Source of the DNA: Alicyclobacillus sp. SO9
GTDB lineage: Bacteria > Bacillota > Bacilli > Alicyclobacillales > Alicyclobacillaceae
DNA length: 64,000 nucleotides
NCBI RefSeq assembly: GCF_016406125.1
Contig: NZ_CP066339.1
Span: forward strand, 1,984,001 to 2,048,000
Direction: 5' to 3'
A model generated the notes under the pieces. That model saw only the letters and a list, made by a program, of their open reading frames with translations, was not told the origin of the DNA and searched no databases. This document shows, piece by piece, positions 1-9,364 of this stretch. The translations under genes and the position numbers were made by a program. Every line of letters begins with the position of its first letter. Position 1 is the first letter of the stretch.

Positions 1-2426
1 GGACAAGTCTCGAAAAGGGGACCTCACTAGACGTTGGTGGCGTTGAGTTGAAACTGTTTCAATCAGCTCATTTGTACAGTGAGGCTATTCGTTCTATACG
101 GGAGGGGTTATTGCAGTGGCCGAGCCCGGCTGGTTGGCAGTCGCACACATTACTTGATGAAGAGATTACCGTAACAACCGATATGACAGCTCTCAGGAAT
201 TCCGCTGAAAGGCTGAGACAGGCAGCTCAGCAACTCGCTGAAGGCCAGATGGTGATGCATGACGCGGTCCGCGCTTGGGATGAGGAGTCCGCTTCACTCG
301 AACGAGCAATTAGTGAGTTGAAACGGGGGATTAAGCAGTATGATCCCAAGGTGGTGACACTGAAAAGACTCATCGAGGACGGACTGTCTGCCACGGGTCA
401 GCAGATGGCTGAAACATCAACGGAAGTTGCCGTGACCCGGCAGTCAGTTGCAGGGGAGTCTGACGTTGACAAGGCCGCAACGGGTAAAGCGGCATTGGAT
501 CGACGGAGTAGTGAGATGAGCAGCAGGGCAAGCGGCGAGACGAGCGGTGTCAGCATTTTTGCTGAGTTGCTGGAGATTCGCAATCCAGTGTGGCAAAAAG
601 CAATTGAAGGGTACCTGCACACACAGCGGTTTTACCTGATTGTCCCGCCTGAAACATTTTCGCAGGCGCTGCGGATCTATGACGAAGTCAAGAACTCCCA
701 TCATCTGTCTGAAGTCGGACTAGTGGATATTGACAAGGTCATGGCGGAAAGGCCCAAGGCGCTCAGCGGATCGTTGGCAGAAGAAATTGTTACAGACAAT
801 CCGTACGCCCGTGCTTATGCAGACTATCTGCTTGGGCGCGTAATGAAGTGTGACAGCGTGGATGAACTCCGCAACCACCGTACAAGTATTACGCAGGACG
901 GGATGCTGTATCACAATTACGTGGCCAGGCAAATCAATCCTGCTCGGTTTGCAACACTGTACATTGGTAAGCAAGCAATCGAGCACCAACTAAATCAGAA
1001 GACGACTCGTTTGGAACGGGTGCAGACCTTATTGCAAGGCTTTCGGCCTCGTCTGGATCTTGTGGCAGAGTGGGCAGCACAGTCCTGCCCAACGCTTTCA
1101 GAGCTGACGGCAGCGGAGGACTTTCTACAAGAGTTCTCGCGCCTCTCAAAGCTGCGGGGAGAGTACCTTGCGATACTCGATGAGATGGGGCGTCTTGATT
1201 TCACCCGTGTAGAAGAAATTGGTAAGGAAATTGCACGCTGTGATGTGTTATTGAAAGATATGGGACACCAGATGAGTGAGTTAACCAAGAAACAGGGAGC
1301 TCTGCAAGCACAATACCAGCGATTAGTGCAACAGGACATTCCTGGACTTGAAGAGGAGGTCAGAGACAAGAAACACTTTATCTCCAGCCGCTACGACCCG
1401 CTTGCGGCCGCCGATATGAACAGCCGCTACCAGCAGGAACTGAAGCGACTTGGTTCACCGCAAACGGTGATGGCTAATTTCGGACGGCAGCGGTCCACAG
1501 AGAAAAACAGGGAAGAGGAGTCACGGGAAGAACTAGTCAATCAACGATCAGATTACAACAAGACGTTTGGTGCCGGATTTGACATCCTGCGTGAGGACAA
1601 CGACGCGTACAGAGCTGAGTTGACTGCGCTTCAGGAGTCAGGACTGACGGAATACGCAGCCCAGATTCAGGATGCTAAGGAACGAGCTCAGATGCAGTTC
1701 CAGGAGGATTTTATCAATAAACTCCGCAGCAACATTGATACGGTGGAGCAGCAGATTAAAGCACTCAACTCTGCACTGCGGGAAGTTTCCTTCGGCGGCC
1801 GTGAGCGGTATCAGTTCAAGGTATCCCCGAATTCACAGTACCAGCCGTTTTACGCTATGATTATGGACGAAATGCTGCTTGAGGGACGAAGCCTCTTTTC
1901 GGACGCGTTTATGGAGAGGCATGGTTCTGTCATTGACGAGTTGTTCCGGAAAATTGTCGATGTCGACGAGGATAATCAGACAGTTCACTCCGAACTTGAA
2001 AAGAACCTGCACACGTTTACGGATTATCGAACCTATTTGGATTTCGATCTCGTGGTTCGCGACGAAGAAGGCCGCGAGTCACGCTTATCCCGCGTGATTG
2101 CAAAAAAATCAGGAGGCGAAACGCAGACCCCGTTTTATATCGCTGTTCTCGCTTCGTTTGCACAGACCTACCGGATTCATCAATCTGGCTTTAACAACAC
2201 CTTGCGCTTGATGATTTTTGATGAGGCATACAGCAAGATGGATCACCAGCGGATTCGAGACAGCATCAACCTGGTCCGAGACATGGGAATGCAGGTCATT
2301 TTGTCAGCACCGACTGAGAAAATCGCAGATATCGTTCCGTTAGTGGACCGAACCCTGGTAGTACAGCGGATTAAGTCGCAGACCCGCGTAGCTCCCTTCG
2401 AGCCAGACGCTCTGGAGGTGAACTGA
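1..2426 (+). CDS. jetC: Wadjet defence SMC-like ATPase JetC, C-terminal part (cut by window edge)
   Basis: The reading frame is open to the left edge (first full codon at base 3), so the N-terminal ATPase half with Walker A lies outside and about 800 residues are visible. Long charged, coiled-coil-like stretches flank a compact segment at about residues 165-300 (counted from the TTG at 48) that fits an SMC/MukB hinge. The C-terminal head carries the ABC signature SGGETQTPF and a Walker B strand LMIFDEAYSKMD, followed by LSAPTEKIADI. In the Wadjet family JetA, JetB and JetC form an SMC-like complex that extrudes DNA loops and, with the nuclease JetD, cleaves closed circular plasmids. The next gene is jetD after a single base, with its ribosome site inside jetC, so the two are co-transcribed. 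jetA and jetB are expected just upstream. The family call rests on the SMC head plus a JetD neighbour; the Wadjet subtype cannot be decided from this part. Confidence 0.85.
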   Translation, partial: TSLEKGTSLDVGGVELKLFQSAHLYSEAIRSIREGLLQWPSPAGWQSHTLLDEEITVTTDMTALRNSAERLRQAAQQLAEGQMVMHDAVRAWDEESASLERAISELKRGIKQYDPKVVTLKRLIEDGLSATGQQMAETSTEVAVTRQSVAGESDVDKAATGKAALDRRSSEMSSRASGETSGVSIFAELLEIRNPVWQKAIEGYLHTQRFYLIVPPETFSQALRIYDEVKNSHHLSEVGLVDIDKVMAERPKALSGSLAEEIVTDNPYARAYADYLLGRVMKCDSVDELRNHRTSITQDGMLYHNYVARQINPARFATLYIGKQAIEHQLNQKTTRLERVQTLLQGFRPRLDLVAEWAAQSCPTLSELTAAEDFLQEFSRLSKLRGEYLAILDEMGRLDFTRVEEIGKEIARCDVLLKDMGHQMSELTKKQGALQAQYQRLVQQDIPGLEEEVRDKKHFISSRYDPLAAADMNSRYQQELKRLGSPQTVMANFGRQRSTEKNREEESREELVNQRSDYNKTFGAGFDILREDNDAYRAELTALQESGLTEYAAQIQDAKERAQMQFQEDFINKLRSNIDTVEQQIKALNSALREVSFGGRERYQFKVSPNSQYQPFYAMIMDEMLLEGRSLFSDAFMERHGSVIDELFRKIVDVDEDNQTVHSELEKNLHTFTDYRTYLDFDLVVRDEEGRESRLSRVIAKKSGGETQTPFYIAVLASFAQTYRIHQSGFNNTLRLMIFDEAYSKMDHQRIRDSINLVRDMGMQVILSAPTEKIADIVPLVDRTLVVQRIKSQTRVAPFEPDALEVN

Positions 2427-2427
2427 A

Positions 2428-3834
2428 GTGCAGGGAGAGACACTGGCGCGACGTGTGCTGTCGAGACTCTTGGACAAATACGAGAGCAGTGAGGCCTTTC
2501 GCAAGGGGAAGCCGACGCAGACACGCATTCAATTGAAACTGACTGATTCGATTGTGGCGGGGTATGTAACCGGCCGGCTCGATCCCGATGACAGAGAAGC
2601 TCTTCACGAATCCCTTCGAACAATGGCTGAGCGTAGGCTCATAGCGCTCAAGTGGGTAAAGTTCGAACAAGGCAACATTCTCGAACGGGTGTACCTTAAA
2701 TGGGAACGCATTGGCGCTGCATATGAGTACCTCAGTCGAGTACCGCAACGAGAGAAACTGGCAGAGTTCACCACTGAGATGGAGGAGTGGCTGAAACGAC
2801 TATTAAATGCGGGCCTGCCTGAAAGATGGTATTTTCTCAGCAATTGGGTAGACGATATCCTTTCTTTTGTTCGTCAACGCGGACGGATTCCGAGCAGCCT
2901 TATCCCTGAAGAAGACCACTCTCGAACACTTTTGCTGCGCGCATTGGTCGGCTTGGTGCGGAAGAGAGACACCTCTGTTCCGGTTCGTTTATTCTCAAAG
3001 CAACAGCTTGGAAACAGCAAAATTTTCGAAAAACAGGTTCAAAGCAGCGTTGTTCGACTCATGCGTCGCTATTGGTCAGTGGTGCACCCACTAGAATTTG
3101 AAGCCCCAGACGATGATGCCACGCTGCTGCGCGAACTGGGTATCGAATCCGGACATGAGGATATTACGTTCTGCGGTCCGATTCGTTTTCAATACATCAC
3201 CTCTGAAGGAACCGCGACGGCTGGAGAGATTGACGCTGCCGTATTTCCTTACGGATTGGCTGTTGATGCCAGCGACGTCCATCGCATTCAAATCACAGAA
3301 GCATCCATTTCACGTATTTTGACAATTGAAAACAAGGCAAACTATCGTGCTTACGTGCGCGATAGTCGTGAACCAGGTGAGTTCGTCATTTATCTTGGCG
3401 GATTTGCCAGTCCCGCACAGAGAGCGTTTTTGCGGTTGCTCCGAAGTTTCTTGCGGGCCCCTACTGCAGATGAGCGCGTTTCGAACACTTCGGGACAAGT
3501 GAGCCGAGTTCTTCCTGAGAACAGTGCGTCCACATCAGAGCTGAATCGCAGGCCCCGTGTCGCCCTCTATCACTGGGGCGACCTAGACTACGGCGGCATT
3601 CTCATTCTGCAAAACTTGCGGAACAGTTGCTGGCCCGAAGCACAGCCCTGGCGCATGGAGCCAAGACTATTAGACGATTACATAGAGTACGCTGAACAAA
3701 TTGATGAGCCTTATCGCGCCAAACTGAGGCGTCTTCTGGATTCAGATGGGTACCTTTGGGCCCACCCATTGGTCCAACGGATTCTTCTGCGGGGCGCAAC
3801 ATTGGAACAGGAGGCGCTGTTGCTGGGTGAGTGA
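2428..3834 (+). CDS. jetD: Wadjet defence nuclease JetD (DUF3322/DUF2220, Toprim-like)
   Basis: This 468-residue protein starts with GTG one base after the jetC stop, with GGAGGTG about 8 bases upstream. The N-terminal half (about 1-190) is helical and positively charged, as in the DNA-binding arm of JetD. The C-terminal Toprim-like half holds the expected acidic residues: a glutamate in TIENKANYRAYV near residue 300 and the DxD-type loop HWGDLDYGG near residue 383. In characterised Wadjet systems JetD is the metal-dependent nuclease that cuts plasmid DNA when the JetABC motor stalls on it. The order jetC-jetD with no gap is the standard operon end. The protein looks full length and intact, so the system could be functional if jetAB are intact outside the window. 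Confidence 0.88.
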   Translation: MQGETLARRVLSRLLDKYESSEAFRKGKPTQTRIQLKLTDSIVAGYVTGRLDPDDREALHESLRTMAERRLIALKWVKFEQGNILERVYLKWERIGAAYEYLSRVPQREKLAEFTTEMEEWLKRLLNAGLPERWYFLSNWVDDILSFVRQRGRIPSSLIPEEDHSRTLLLRALVGLVRKRDTSVPVRLFSKQQLGNSKIFEKQVQSSVVRLMRRYWSVVHPLEFEAPDDDATLLRELGIESGHEDITFCGPIRFQYITSEGTATAGEIDAAVFPYGLAVDASDVHRIQITEASISRILTIENKANYRAYVRDSREPGEFVIYLGGFASPAQRAFLRLLRSFLRAPTADERVSNTSGQVSRVLPENSASTSELNRRPRVALYHWGDLDYGGILILQNLRNSCWPEAQPWRMEPRLLDDYIEYAEQIDEPYRAKLRRLLDSDGYLWAHPLVQRILLRGATLEQEALLLGE

Positions 3835-3910
3835 CAGCTGGCATCCTGTTCTAGTACTGCAGTCGACGAAGCCTGTGCATAAGCTCCAGTCTAGCGCCCG
3901 TGTGTCCACG

Positions 3911-3946
3911 AATATACCTATCAATATACCTCTCGATATACCCATA
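3911..3946 (+). repeat. Three tandem 12-bp units (AATATACC core)
   Basis: Three consecutive 12-base units, AATATACCTATC, AATATACCTCTC and GATATACCCATA, lie in the 387-base gap between jetD and the secreted glycosidase gene. The unit length is a multiple of three, but no convincing gene covers it. The rest of the gap holds the operator-like palindromes listed separately and AT-rich promoter-like sequence. Confidence 0.6.
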
Positions 3947-4027
3947 GATTGAACAGCGAGGAGAAGCATTATTCTGTCAGAATCCAGCAAGGGAATACTA
4001 ATATTTGCTAAATGGCATCAAATAATT

Positions 4028-4106
4028 GCAATCGATTGCGTTTTAGTATGGCGAAAAATATTGATATATTCTGATGATTTTAATACACTTAGAGAAATCG
4101 ATTGCG
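4028..4106 (+). promoter_or_regulatory. Two LacI-family-type operator candidates upstream of the secreted glycosidase
   Basis: The perfect 12-base palindrome GCAATCGATTGC is at 4028-4039. A second copy of its core, AAATCGATTGCG, lies at 4095-4106, so ATCGATTGCG occurs twice 66 bases apart. Central-CG palindromes of this form are typical of LacI/GalR-family operators, and the first copy is also close to the Bacillus catabolite-responsive element (cre) consensus. A related GAAATCGATTAC precedes the LacI-family gene at 43524. Which regulator binds is inference. Confidence 0.45.
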
Positions 4107-4221
4107 TAACTATTTTGATGATTGAGATTTTTGACTTTAAGACAGGGAGGGTGAGCGAGATCATTGGGTTTGACAGGCAGTTCTCTTGAGAATTTAGGTA
4201 ATGAATATGGGAGGTTACACA

Positions 4222-6015
4222 ATGAAAGGTAGTTTATCGTTAGGTGCAATTGGTGCATTATCTCTGGTTGCTATACCATTCGGTACGACTCATGCCGCAA
4301 CGTCGACCACTCAGGTTACTCCTCATACCGCGACATCAACAGCTCAAGACCTCACTGTTAACTTGGCAAATCGCTATCGACCTGTGACTCACGTAGCAGA
4401 CGGCGCACTCTATGGATTAACAAAGACGACACCTTTAAACCTCGTAGCACTTTTGAAACCGTCTACATTTGTGCAGATGGCACCGGGCGGCAAGCAACTT
4501 GCCAACGGAGAAAATAAACCGTACGGGGACGCACTTAAGGTTGCAGGACTCGCTGCAAAAGCCGGAGCCAAAGTAACGATTCGCATGCCGGACATTTACC
4601 CGACATTCCCATACCAATGGGTAAGTTGGAGCAATTGGATGAGCAAAGTAAAGACAATGGTAAAGGCTACAATGGCGTCAGGAGACAAGAACATCTATGC
4701 GTTTGAATTGTGGAATGAACCAGATTGGACATGGAATACCTCGGCTGCCGGCCCATTCAATCAAGGGTGGAAACGAACCTATCAAGAGGTGCGTTCGTTG
4801 GATCCGAAGGCCCCCATCATGGGTCCAAGCATCTCGAGTTACAATGAGACTTTCATGAAGAGCTTTTTGACCTATTGCAAGGCTAATCATTGCCTGCCTA
4901 ATGTCGTAAGTTGGCACGAGTGGAATGCTGCTGCAATTCCGTCGGATGTAAATAAATACCAGGCGTTGGAAAAGCAATTAGGGATTGCGCCGATACCAAT
5001 CAGCATTGATGAATATGGCGGTCAGCAGCAAGAAGGTGTTCCCGGGGCTATGATTAAATACATTGCACAATTCGAACGCGCCGGAGTCCAAAGTGCCGAC
5101 ATGGCATTTTGGTACGAACCAGGAAGGTTTAGCAACCTTATTACTGATACGAAGAACGCAAACGGAGGTTGGTGGTTGTATAAATGGTACGGGGATATGA
5201 GCGGAGAAATGGCAATGACCACACCGTCAGCTGCGCCTGGGACAAGCCTTGATGGAATTGCGAGTATCAATCCTTCGAGGCACATTGCAGACGTCGTGTT
5301 TGGAGGGGCAAGCGGCAACAATGTGATTACCATAAAGGGATTCAACTCAACGAAAGACTTTCATGGAGACGTCAATGTCGAGCTTAAGGCAACGCCGTGG
5401 TACGGTGTGGATAGTACAGTCCGACACCCAACTACACTCTTTGCGGGAACATTTAAGATATCCAATGGGCAAATCAGTGTGCCTGTGAAAGGCATGCACA
5501 AGTCCTGGGGATACGAAATGGTTGTTACACCTAGTCACAGAAGCATACAAGGGACTTCAAAGGTGAAATATCCAACAACTCCGCATCGGTTTGTATTACG
5601 GAAGGAAGCTGAAAACGCAACCATTCATGATGCCAAAGTGTTCTCTGGTAGCTATGCATCGGGTGCGCAGTATGTCGGAATGATTAACAACCCTGATAGT
5701 TATGTCCAGTTTCACGTCAAAGTTCCTAGCGCCGGCACGTACAACATGCAAGTTGGCTACGCAAACGGGACAGTTGGATATTCTGTGGACAAGTTGCTTG
5801 TCAATGGAAGTCATGTAAACAACGTCGCATTTCCGGCATCAGGAGGATGGACAAATTCAGTACCCAACTTTGGAAGCAGAAAAACAATAGATGTTAAAGT
5901 TCGCTTGAAAGCCGGAAACAACACTATAACCTTACAGAAATTGACCGACTATGCGGAGCTTGACTATATTCAACTGTCCAAATCTCGACAGTTCGATACG
6001 AGAGCTAAAAAGTAA
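4222..6015 (+). CDS. Secreted clan GH-A glycoside hydrolase with C-terminal CBM35/CBM6-like module
   Basis: The 597-residue protein starts at ATG 4222, preceded by GGGAGG; the upstream in-frame ATG at 4201 has no ribosome site. A Sec signal peptide covers about residues 1-26, with cleavage near THA-A. A TIM-barrel-type catalytic region (about 45-350) shows FELWNEPDW, the acid/base glutamate in the clan GH-A WNEP motif, and SIDEYGG with the likely nucleophile. The C-terminal 130 residues, starting at RKEAENATI, read as a beta-sandwich carbohydrate-binding module ending in ELDYIQL, typical of CBM6/CBM35. GH39- or GH5-like xylosidase or mannanase activity is possible, but the family cannot be fixed by eye. 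It stands alone, between operator-like palindromes upstream and a terminator downstream, and probably supplies oligosaccharides to the uptake systems further right. Confidence 0.75.
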   Translation: MKGSLSLGAIGALSLVAIPFGTTHAATSTTQVTPHTATSTAQDLTVNLANRYRPVTHVADGALYGLTKTTPLNLVALLKPSTFVQMAPGGKQLANGENKPYGDALKVAGLAAKAGAKVTIRMPDIYPTFPYQWVSWSNWMSKVKTMVKATMASGDKNIYAFELWNEPDWTWNTSAAGPFNQGWKRTYQEVRSLDPKAPIMGPSISSYNETFMKSFLTYCKANHCLPNVVSWHEWNAAAIPSDVNKYQALEKQLGIAPIPISIDEYGGQQQEGVPGAMIKYIAQFERAGVQSADMAFWYEPGRFSNLITDTKNANGGWWLYKWYGDMSGEMAMTTPSAAPGTSLDGIASINPSRHIADVVFGGASGNNVITIKGFNSTKDFHGDVNVELKATPWYGVDSTVRHPTTLFAGTFKISNGQISVPVKGMHKSWGYEMVVTPSHRSIQGTSKVKYPTTPHRFVLRKEAENATIHDAKVFSGSYASGAQYVGMINNPDSYVQFHVKVPSAGTYNMQVGYANGTVGYSVDKLLVNGSHVNNVAFPASGGWTNSVPNFGSRKTIDVKVRLKAGNNTITLQKLTDYAELDYIQLSKSRQFDTRAKK

Positions 6016-6059
6016 AAATCTAAAAAGTAAATAGAAAAGAAAGCCATGATACTAGTGCT

Positions 6060-6098
6060 GGGGCTGTCTTTTACTAACGAGGTTAGACGGACAGCCCC
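6060..6098 (+). terminator. Rho-independent terminator after the secreted glycosidase gene
   Basis: GGGGCTGTC (6060-6068) pairs with GACAGCCCC (6090-6098) and is followed by GTGTTTGTTTC. It lies 45 bases after the stop codon. The next 216 bases up to pntA are AT-rich and include the palindrome GCATTAATGC (6279-6288), a plausible promoter-region element. Confidence 0.7.
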
Positions 6099-6314
6099 GT
6101 GTTTGTTTCGAACTAAATCCAATAAGGCGTTCCGGAGACTGCCGATACGTGCTCATGGGCGCATTTGCTTCGACAGAGTACGAAGACAAGACAAGGCTCT
6201 CATCACTTCCACAGATACATTTCTGAATAAATGTTCGCAAAAATTTGATTAATCATTTAAATTTGAGTTACAATTTTAGCATTAATGCATAACTAATTGT
6301 GGAGTTGAGGTCGT

Positions 6315-7871
6315 GTGAAAATTGGTATACCAAAGGAAAGCCTAGCTGGTGAAACACGCGTTGCAGCAACCCCGAAATCTGTCAGTCAGTTAAAGAAACT
6401 GGGTTTCGATGTGGCAATCGAGTCTTCTGCTGGTGAACTGGCAAGCTTCACTGATGAGATGTATTCTGCGGCGGGAGCAGAAATTGTGGATGCTGCCCAG
6501 GTTTGGGAATCAGATCTCATTTATAAGGTTAATCCTCCAAACGAAACAGAAGTTGCAAAGATTCATGACGGGTCAACGTTGGTAAGTCTACTATATCCAG
6601 CGCAAAATCCAGAGTTGGTGAGTCAACTTTCTGAGAAGAGTATCAATGTTTTGGCTATGGATATGGTTCCACGGATTTCGCGGGCTCAGTCCATGGATGT
6701 TCTCTCTTCGATGGCAAACATTGGAGGCTACAGAGCCGTTGTGGAAGCTTCCCATCTTTTTGGACGCTTCTTTGCGGGACAGATTACGGCGGCAGGAAAA
6801 GTACCTCCTGCGAAAGTCTTGGTAATTGGTGCTGGGGTCGCTGGTTTGGCTGCCATTGGAACTGCCAATTCGTTGGGAGCCATTGTTCGTGCATTCGATA
6901 CGCGTCTAGAAGTAGCCGAGCAAATCGAATCCATGGGTGGTCAGTTTCTGAAACTGAATTTTGACAGTGACGAAGACGGCTCAACGTCTGGCGGTTATGC
7001 AAAGGTCATGTCGGATGAGTTCATTAAGGCTGAAATGGCGCTGTTTGAAGAACAAGCTAAAGAAGTGGATATCATCATTACGACGGCGCTCATCCCGGGC
7101 AGACCCGCACCTAAACTGATTACTAAGGACATGGTGGAGAGTATGAAACCGGGATCGGTCATTGTTGATATGGCGGCTGCAACTGGCGGGAACTGCGAAG
7201 CCACGGTGCCTGGTGAATTGTACGTGACGGACTCGGGTGTGAAGGTGGTTGGGTATACGGACTTGCCTGCACGACTACCGGGTCAGTCGTCAGAAATGTA
7301 CTCTACCAACCTTCTTAATTTATCTAAATTGCTTTGTAAGGAAAAGGATGGGTCGATTGACATCAATTTTGACGATGTGGTTCTGCGCAATATGAGCGTG
7401 ATTCACAACGGTGAGGTCACGTTTCCGCCGCCGCAGATTAGCGTCTCCGCTCCGACAAAACAGTCGAACGAGACTCCGCAAACAGCTGAATCAGCAGTGG
7501 ACGGTGAAAAAAAGCCTTCAAACCTGAAATACATTTTGGGCGTCGCCGCAATTCTTGTGTTTGGTTTAATCAGTTATGTATCACCTCCAGAGTTCTTGGG
7601 TCATTTTACCGTATTTGCACTGGCTGTCGTGGTTGGCTACTACGTTGTCTGGAATGTAACCCATTCCTTGCATACGCCTCTCATGTCTGTTACGAATGCG
7701 ATTTCAGGCATCATCTTGGTTGGTGCATTGTTGCAGGTTGGCAGTCCAATCGTAATTGTCAAGGTGATTTCCTTCATCGGGATACTCATCGCATCTGTCA
7801 ATATCTTCGGCGGTTTTGCGGTCACCCAACGGATGTTAAAAATGTTTATTAAAGAAGAGGGGGGTCGCTAA
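6315..7871 (+). CDS. pntA: NAD(P) transhydrogenase subunit alpha (fused dI plus membrane part)
   Basis: PntA pairs with PntB in the membrane complex that uses the proton gradient to move hydride from NADH to NADP+. The 518 residues cover the NAD(H)-binding domain I, with MKIGIPKES at the start and the Rossmann loop [11 protein letters not shown] near residue 172. A proline/glutamine-rich linker (about 375-400) and three or four membrane helices (about 405-510) follow. Many Bacillota and Actinomycetota split this protein into PntAA and PntAB; here it is one chain of E. coli PntA size. The GTG start is preceded by GGAG/GAGG. pntB follows immediately at the next base, so the pair is one transcription unit. 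It would supply the NADPH used by the many dehydrogenases in the window; that link is inference. Confidence 0.95.
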   Translation: MKIGIPKESLAGETRVAATPKSVSQLKKLGFDVAIESSAGELASFTDEMYSAAGAEIVDAAQVWESDLIYKVNPPNETEVAKIHDGSTLVSLLYPAQNPELVSQLSEKSINVLAMDMVPRISRAQSMDVLSSMANIGGYRAVVEASHLFGRFFAGQITAAGKVPPAKVLVIGAGVAGLAAIGTANSLGAIVRAFDTRLEVAEQIESMGGQFLKLNFDSDEDGSTSGGYAKVMSDEFIKAEMALFEEQAKEVDIIITTALIPGRPAPKLITKDMVESMKPGSVIVDMAAATGGNCEATVPGELYVTDSGVKVVGYTDLPARLPGQSSEMYSTNLLNLSKLLCKEKDGSIDINFDDVVLRNMSVIHNGEVTFPPPQISVSAPTKQSNETPQTAESAVDGEKKPSNLKYILGVAAILVFGLISYVSPPEFLGHFTVFALAVVVGYYVVWNVTHSLHTPLMSVTNAISGIILVGALLQVGSPIVIVKVISFIGILIASVNIFGGFAVTQRMLKMFIKEEGGR

Positions 7872-9296
7872 ATGCCTGCAGGTTTACTAACAGCTGCGTA
7901 CATTGTTGCCGCGCTTTTATTTATCATGAGTCTAGCGGGTCTGTCAAAACAGGAAACGGCTAGAAACGGAAACAAGTTTGGCATGGTGGGTATGGGAATC
8001 GCTCTCATTGCCACAATTCTCAGCATCAGCTATCACAGTTATATTTATATTGCAATCGCCATGTTAATTGGTGCCATCATTGGGATTCGATTGGCACTGA
8101 AAGTCGAAATGACACAAATGCCGGAGTTGGTTGCAATCCTTCACAGCTTTGTTGGACTGGCAGCAGTCCTTGTCGGATTCAACAACTTTATTAGAATTTA
8201 CACAGGTTCCGCGGCGGCGACAACGGGATCATACTTAAATATTGAGCTGACAGAAATCGTTCTCGGGGTATTCATTGGGGCAGTAACCTTCACGGGGTCC
8301 ATTGTGGCTTTTGGAAAGCTTCACGGTTTAATCAACTCGAAGGCGCTGTCCATTCCTCACAAGCACAAGTTAAACCTGTTAGCAGTGACGGCATCCGTAG
8401 TCTTAATGGTGTTGTTTATCATCGCAGGCGGAAAGGGTAGTGCTTTGATTTACTTGTCAGTCATGACGGTCATCGCTTTACTCTTTGGCCTGCATTTGGT
8501 TGCATCCATCGGCGGCGCGGATATGCCGGTTGTCATTTCCATGCTCAACTCCTATTCTGGGTGGGCAGCCGCAGCTGCAGGTTTCATGCTGTCCAACAAC
8601 TTGCTGATCATTACCGGCGCTTTAGTCGGGTCTTCTGGGGCAATCCTCTCTTATATCATGTGTACAGCTATGAATCGTTCGTTTATTTCCGTGATACTGG
8701 GCGGGTTTGGCAATGAAGGTGCCAGTGTCGGAAGTGATGAAGAGTTGGGAGAATACCGTGAAACGACTCCTGAGGATGTGGCGGACCTGCTCAAACAGTC
8801 CAGCTCTGTCATTATCACTCCAGGGTACGGGATGGCTGTGGCCCAAGCTCAGTACCCCGTTGCTGAAATCACCAAAAAACTTCGAGCGATGGGCGTCAAT
8901 GTTCGCTTTGGGATTCATCCCGTTGCAGGACGTTTGCCTGGTCATATGAATGTTCTTTTGGCTGAGGCAAAAGTGCCGTATGACATTGTGCTGGAAATGG
9001 ATGAAATCAACGATGACTTTCCGGAAACCGATACGGTTCTTGTCATCGGAGCCAATGATACTGTGAACCCTTCTGCTCAAGAGGTGCCGGGAAGTCCGAT
9101 TGCCGGTATGCCTGTGCTTGAAGTGTGGAAGGCACAAAATGTCGTCGTCTTCAAACGTTCCATGAATACAGGGTACTCCGGGGTACAAAACCCCCTCTTT
9201 TTCAAAGAGAACACGTCCATGTGTTTTGGCGATGCAAAAGAGAGCATTCAAGCTGTGCTGAGTGCGATTGGGTCAAAGGGAGCTATGATATCGTAG
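7872..9296 (+). CDS. pntB: NAD(P) transhydrogenase subunit beta
   Basis: This 474-residue integral membrane subunit carries the proton channel and the NADP(H)-binding domain III. The first 265 or so residues form about eight or nine hydrophobic helices, including the conserved stretch [20 protein letters not shown]. The C-terminal soluble domain shows the family's NADP-binding features: [16 protein letters not shown] near residue 315, [20 protein letters not shown], and [11 protein letters not shown]. The gene starts one base after the pntA stop, with AGAGGGGGG as ribosome site, and is followed by a terminator. Length and motifs are complete. Confidence 0.95.
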   Translation: MPAGLLTAAYIVAALLFIMSLAGLSKQETARNGNKFGMVGMGIALIATILSISYHSYIYIAIAMLIGAIIGIRLALKVEMTQMPELVAILHSFVGLAAVLVGFNNFIRIYTGSAAATTGSYLNIELTEIVLGVFIGAVTFTGSIVAFGKLHGLINSKALSIPHKHKLNLLAVTASVVLMVLFIIAGGKGSALIYLSVMTVIALLFGLHLVASIGGADMPVVISMLNSYSGWAAAAAGFMLSNNLLIITGALVGSSGAILSYIMCTAMNRSFISVILGGFGNEGASVGSDEELGEYRETTPEDVADLLKQSSSVIITPGYGMAVAQAQYPVAEITKKLRAMGVNVRFGIHPVAGRLPGHMNVLLAEAKVPYDIVLEMDEINDDFPETDTVLVIGANDTVNPSAQEVPGSPIAGMPVLEVWKAQNVVVFKRSMNTGYSGVQNPLFFKENTSMCFGDAKESIQAVLSAIGSKGAMIS

Positions 9297-9325
9297 GCTT
9301 TCTGTAATGCATTCACTACCTGATC

Positions 9326-9354
9326 CTCCATCCGCAGACCGACGACGGATGGAG
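9326..9354. terminator. Bidirectional terminator between pntB and the minus-strand operon
   Basis: CTCCATCCG (9326-9334) pairs with CGGATGGAG (9346-9354) around an 11-base loop. It lies between the pntB stop and the end of the converging dehydrogenase gene. The T-tract is weak on both sides. Confidence 0.55.
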
Positions 9355-9364
9355 GAGTTGTGTT

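Noticed and set aside
3746-3952. A short plus-strand frame ending in NIPINIPLDIPID over the 12-bp repeat.
   Set aside because: It overlaps the jetD end in another frame and its tail only reflects the 12-base repeat; no ribosome site.
8622-9251. A 209-codon minus-strand frame inside pntB.
   Set aside because: It lies wholly opposite the conserved NADP-binding domain of pntB, has no ribosome site and shows no domain features.
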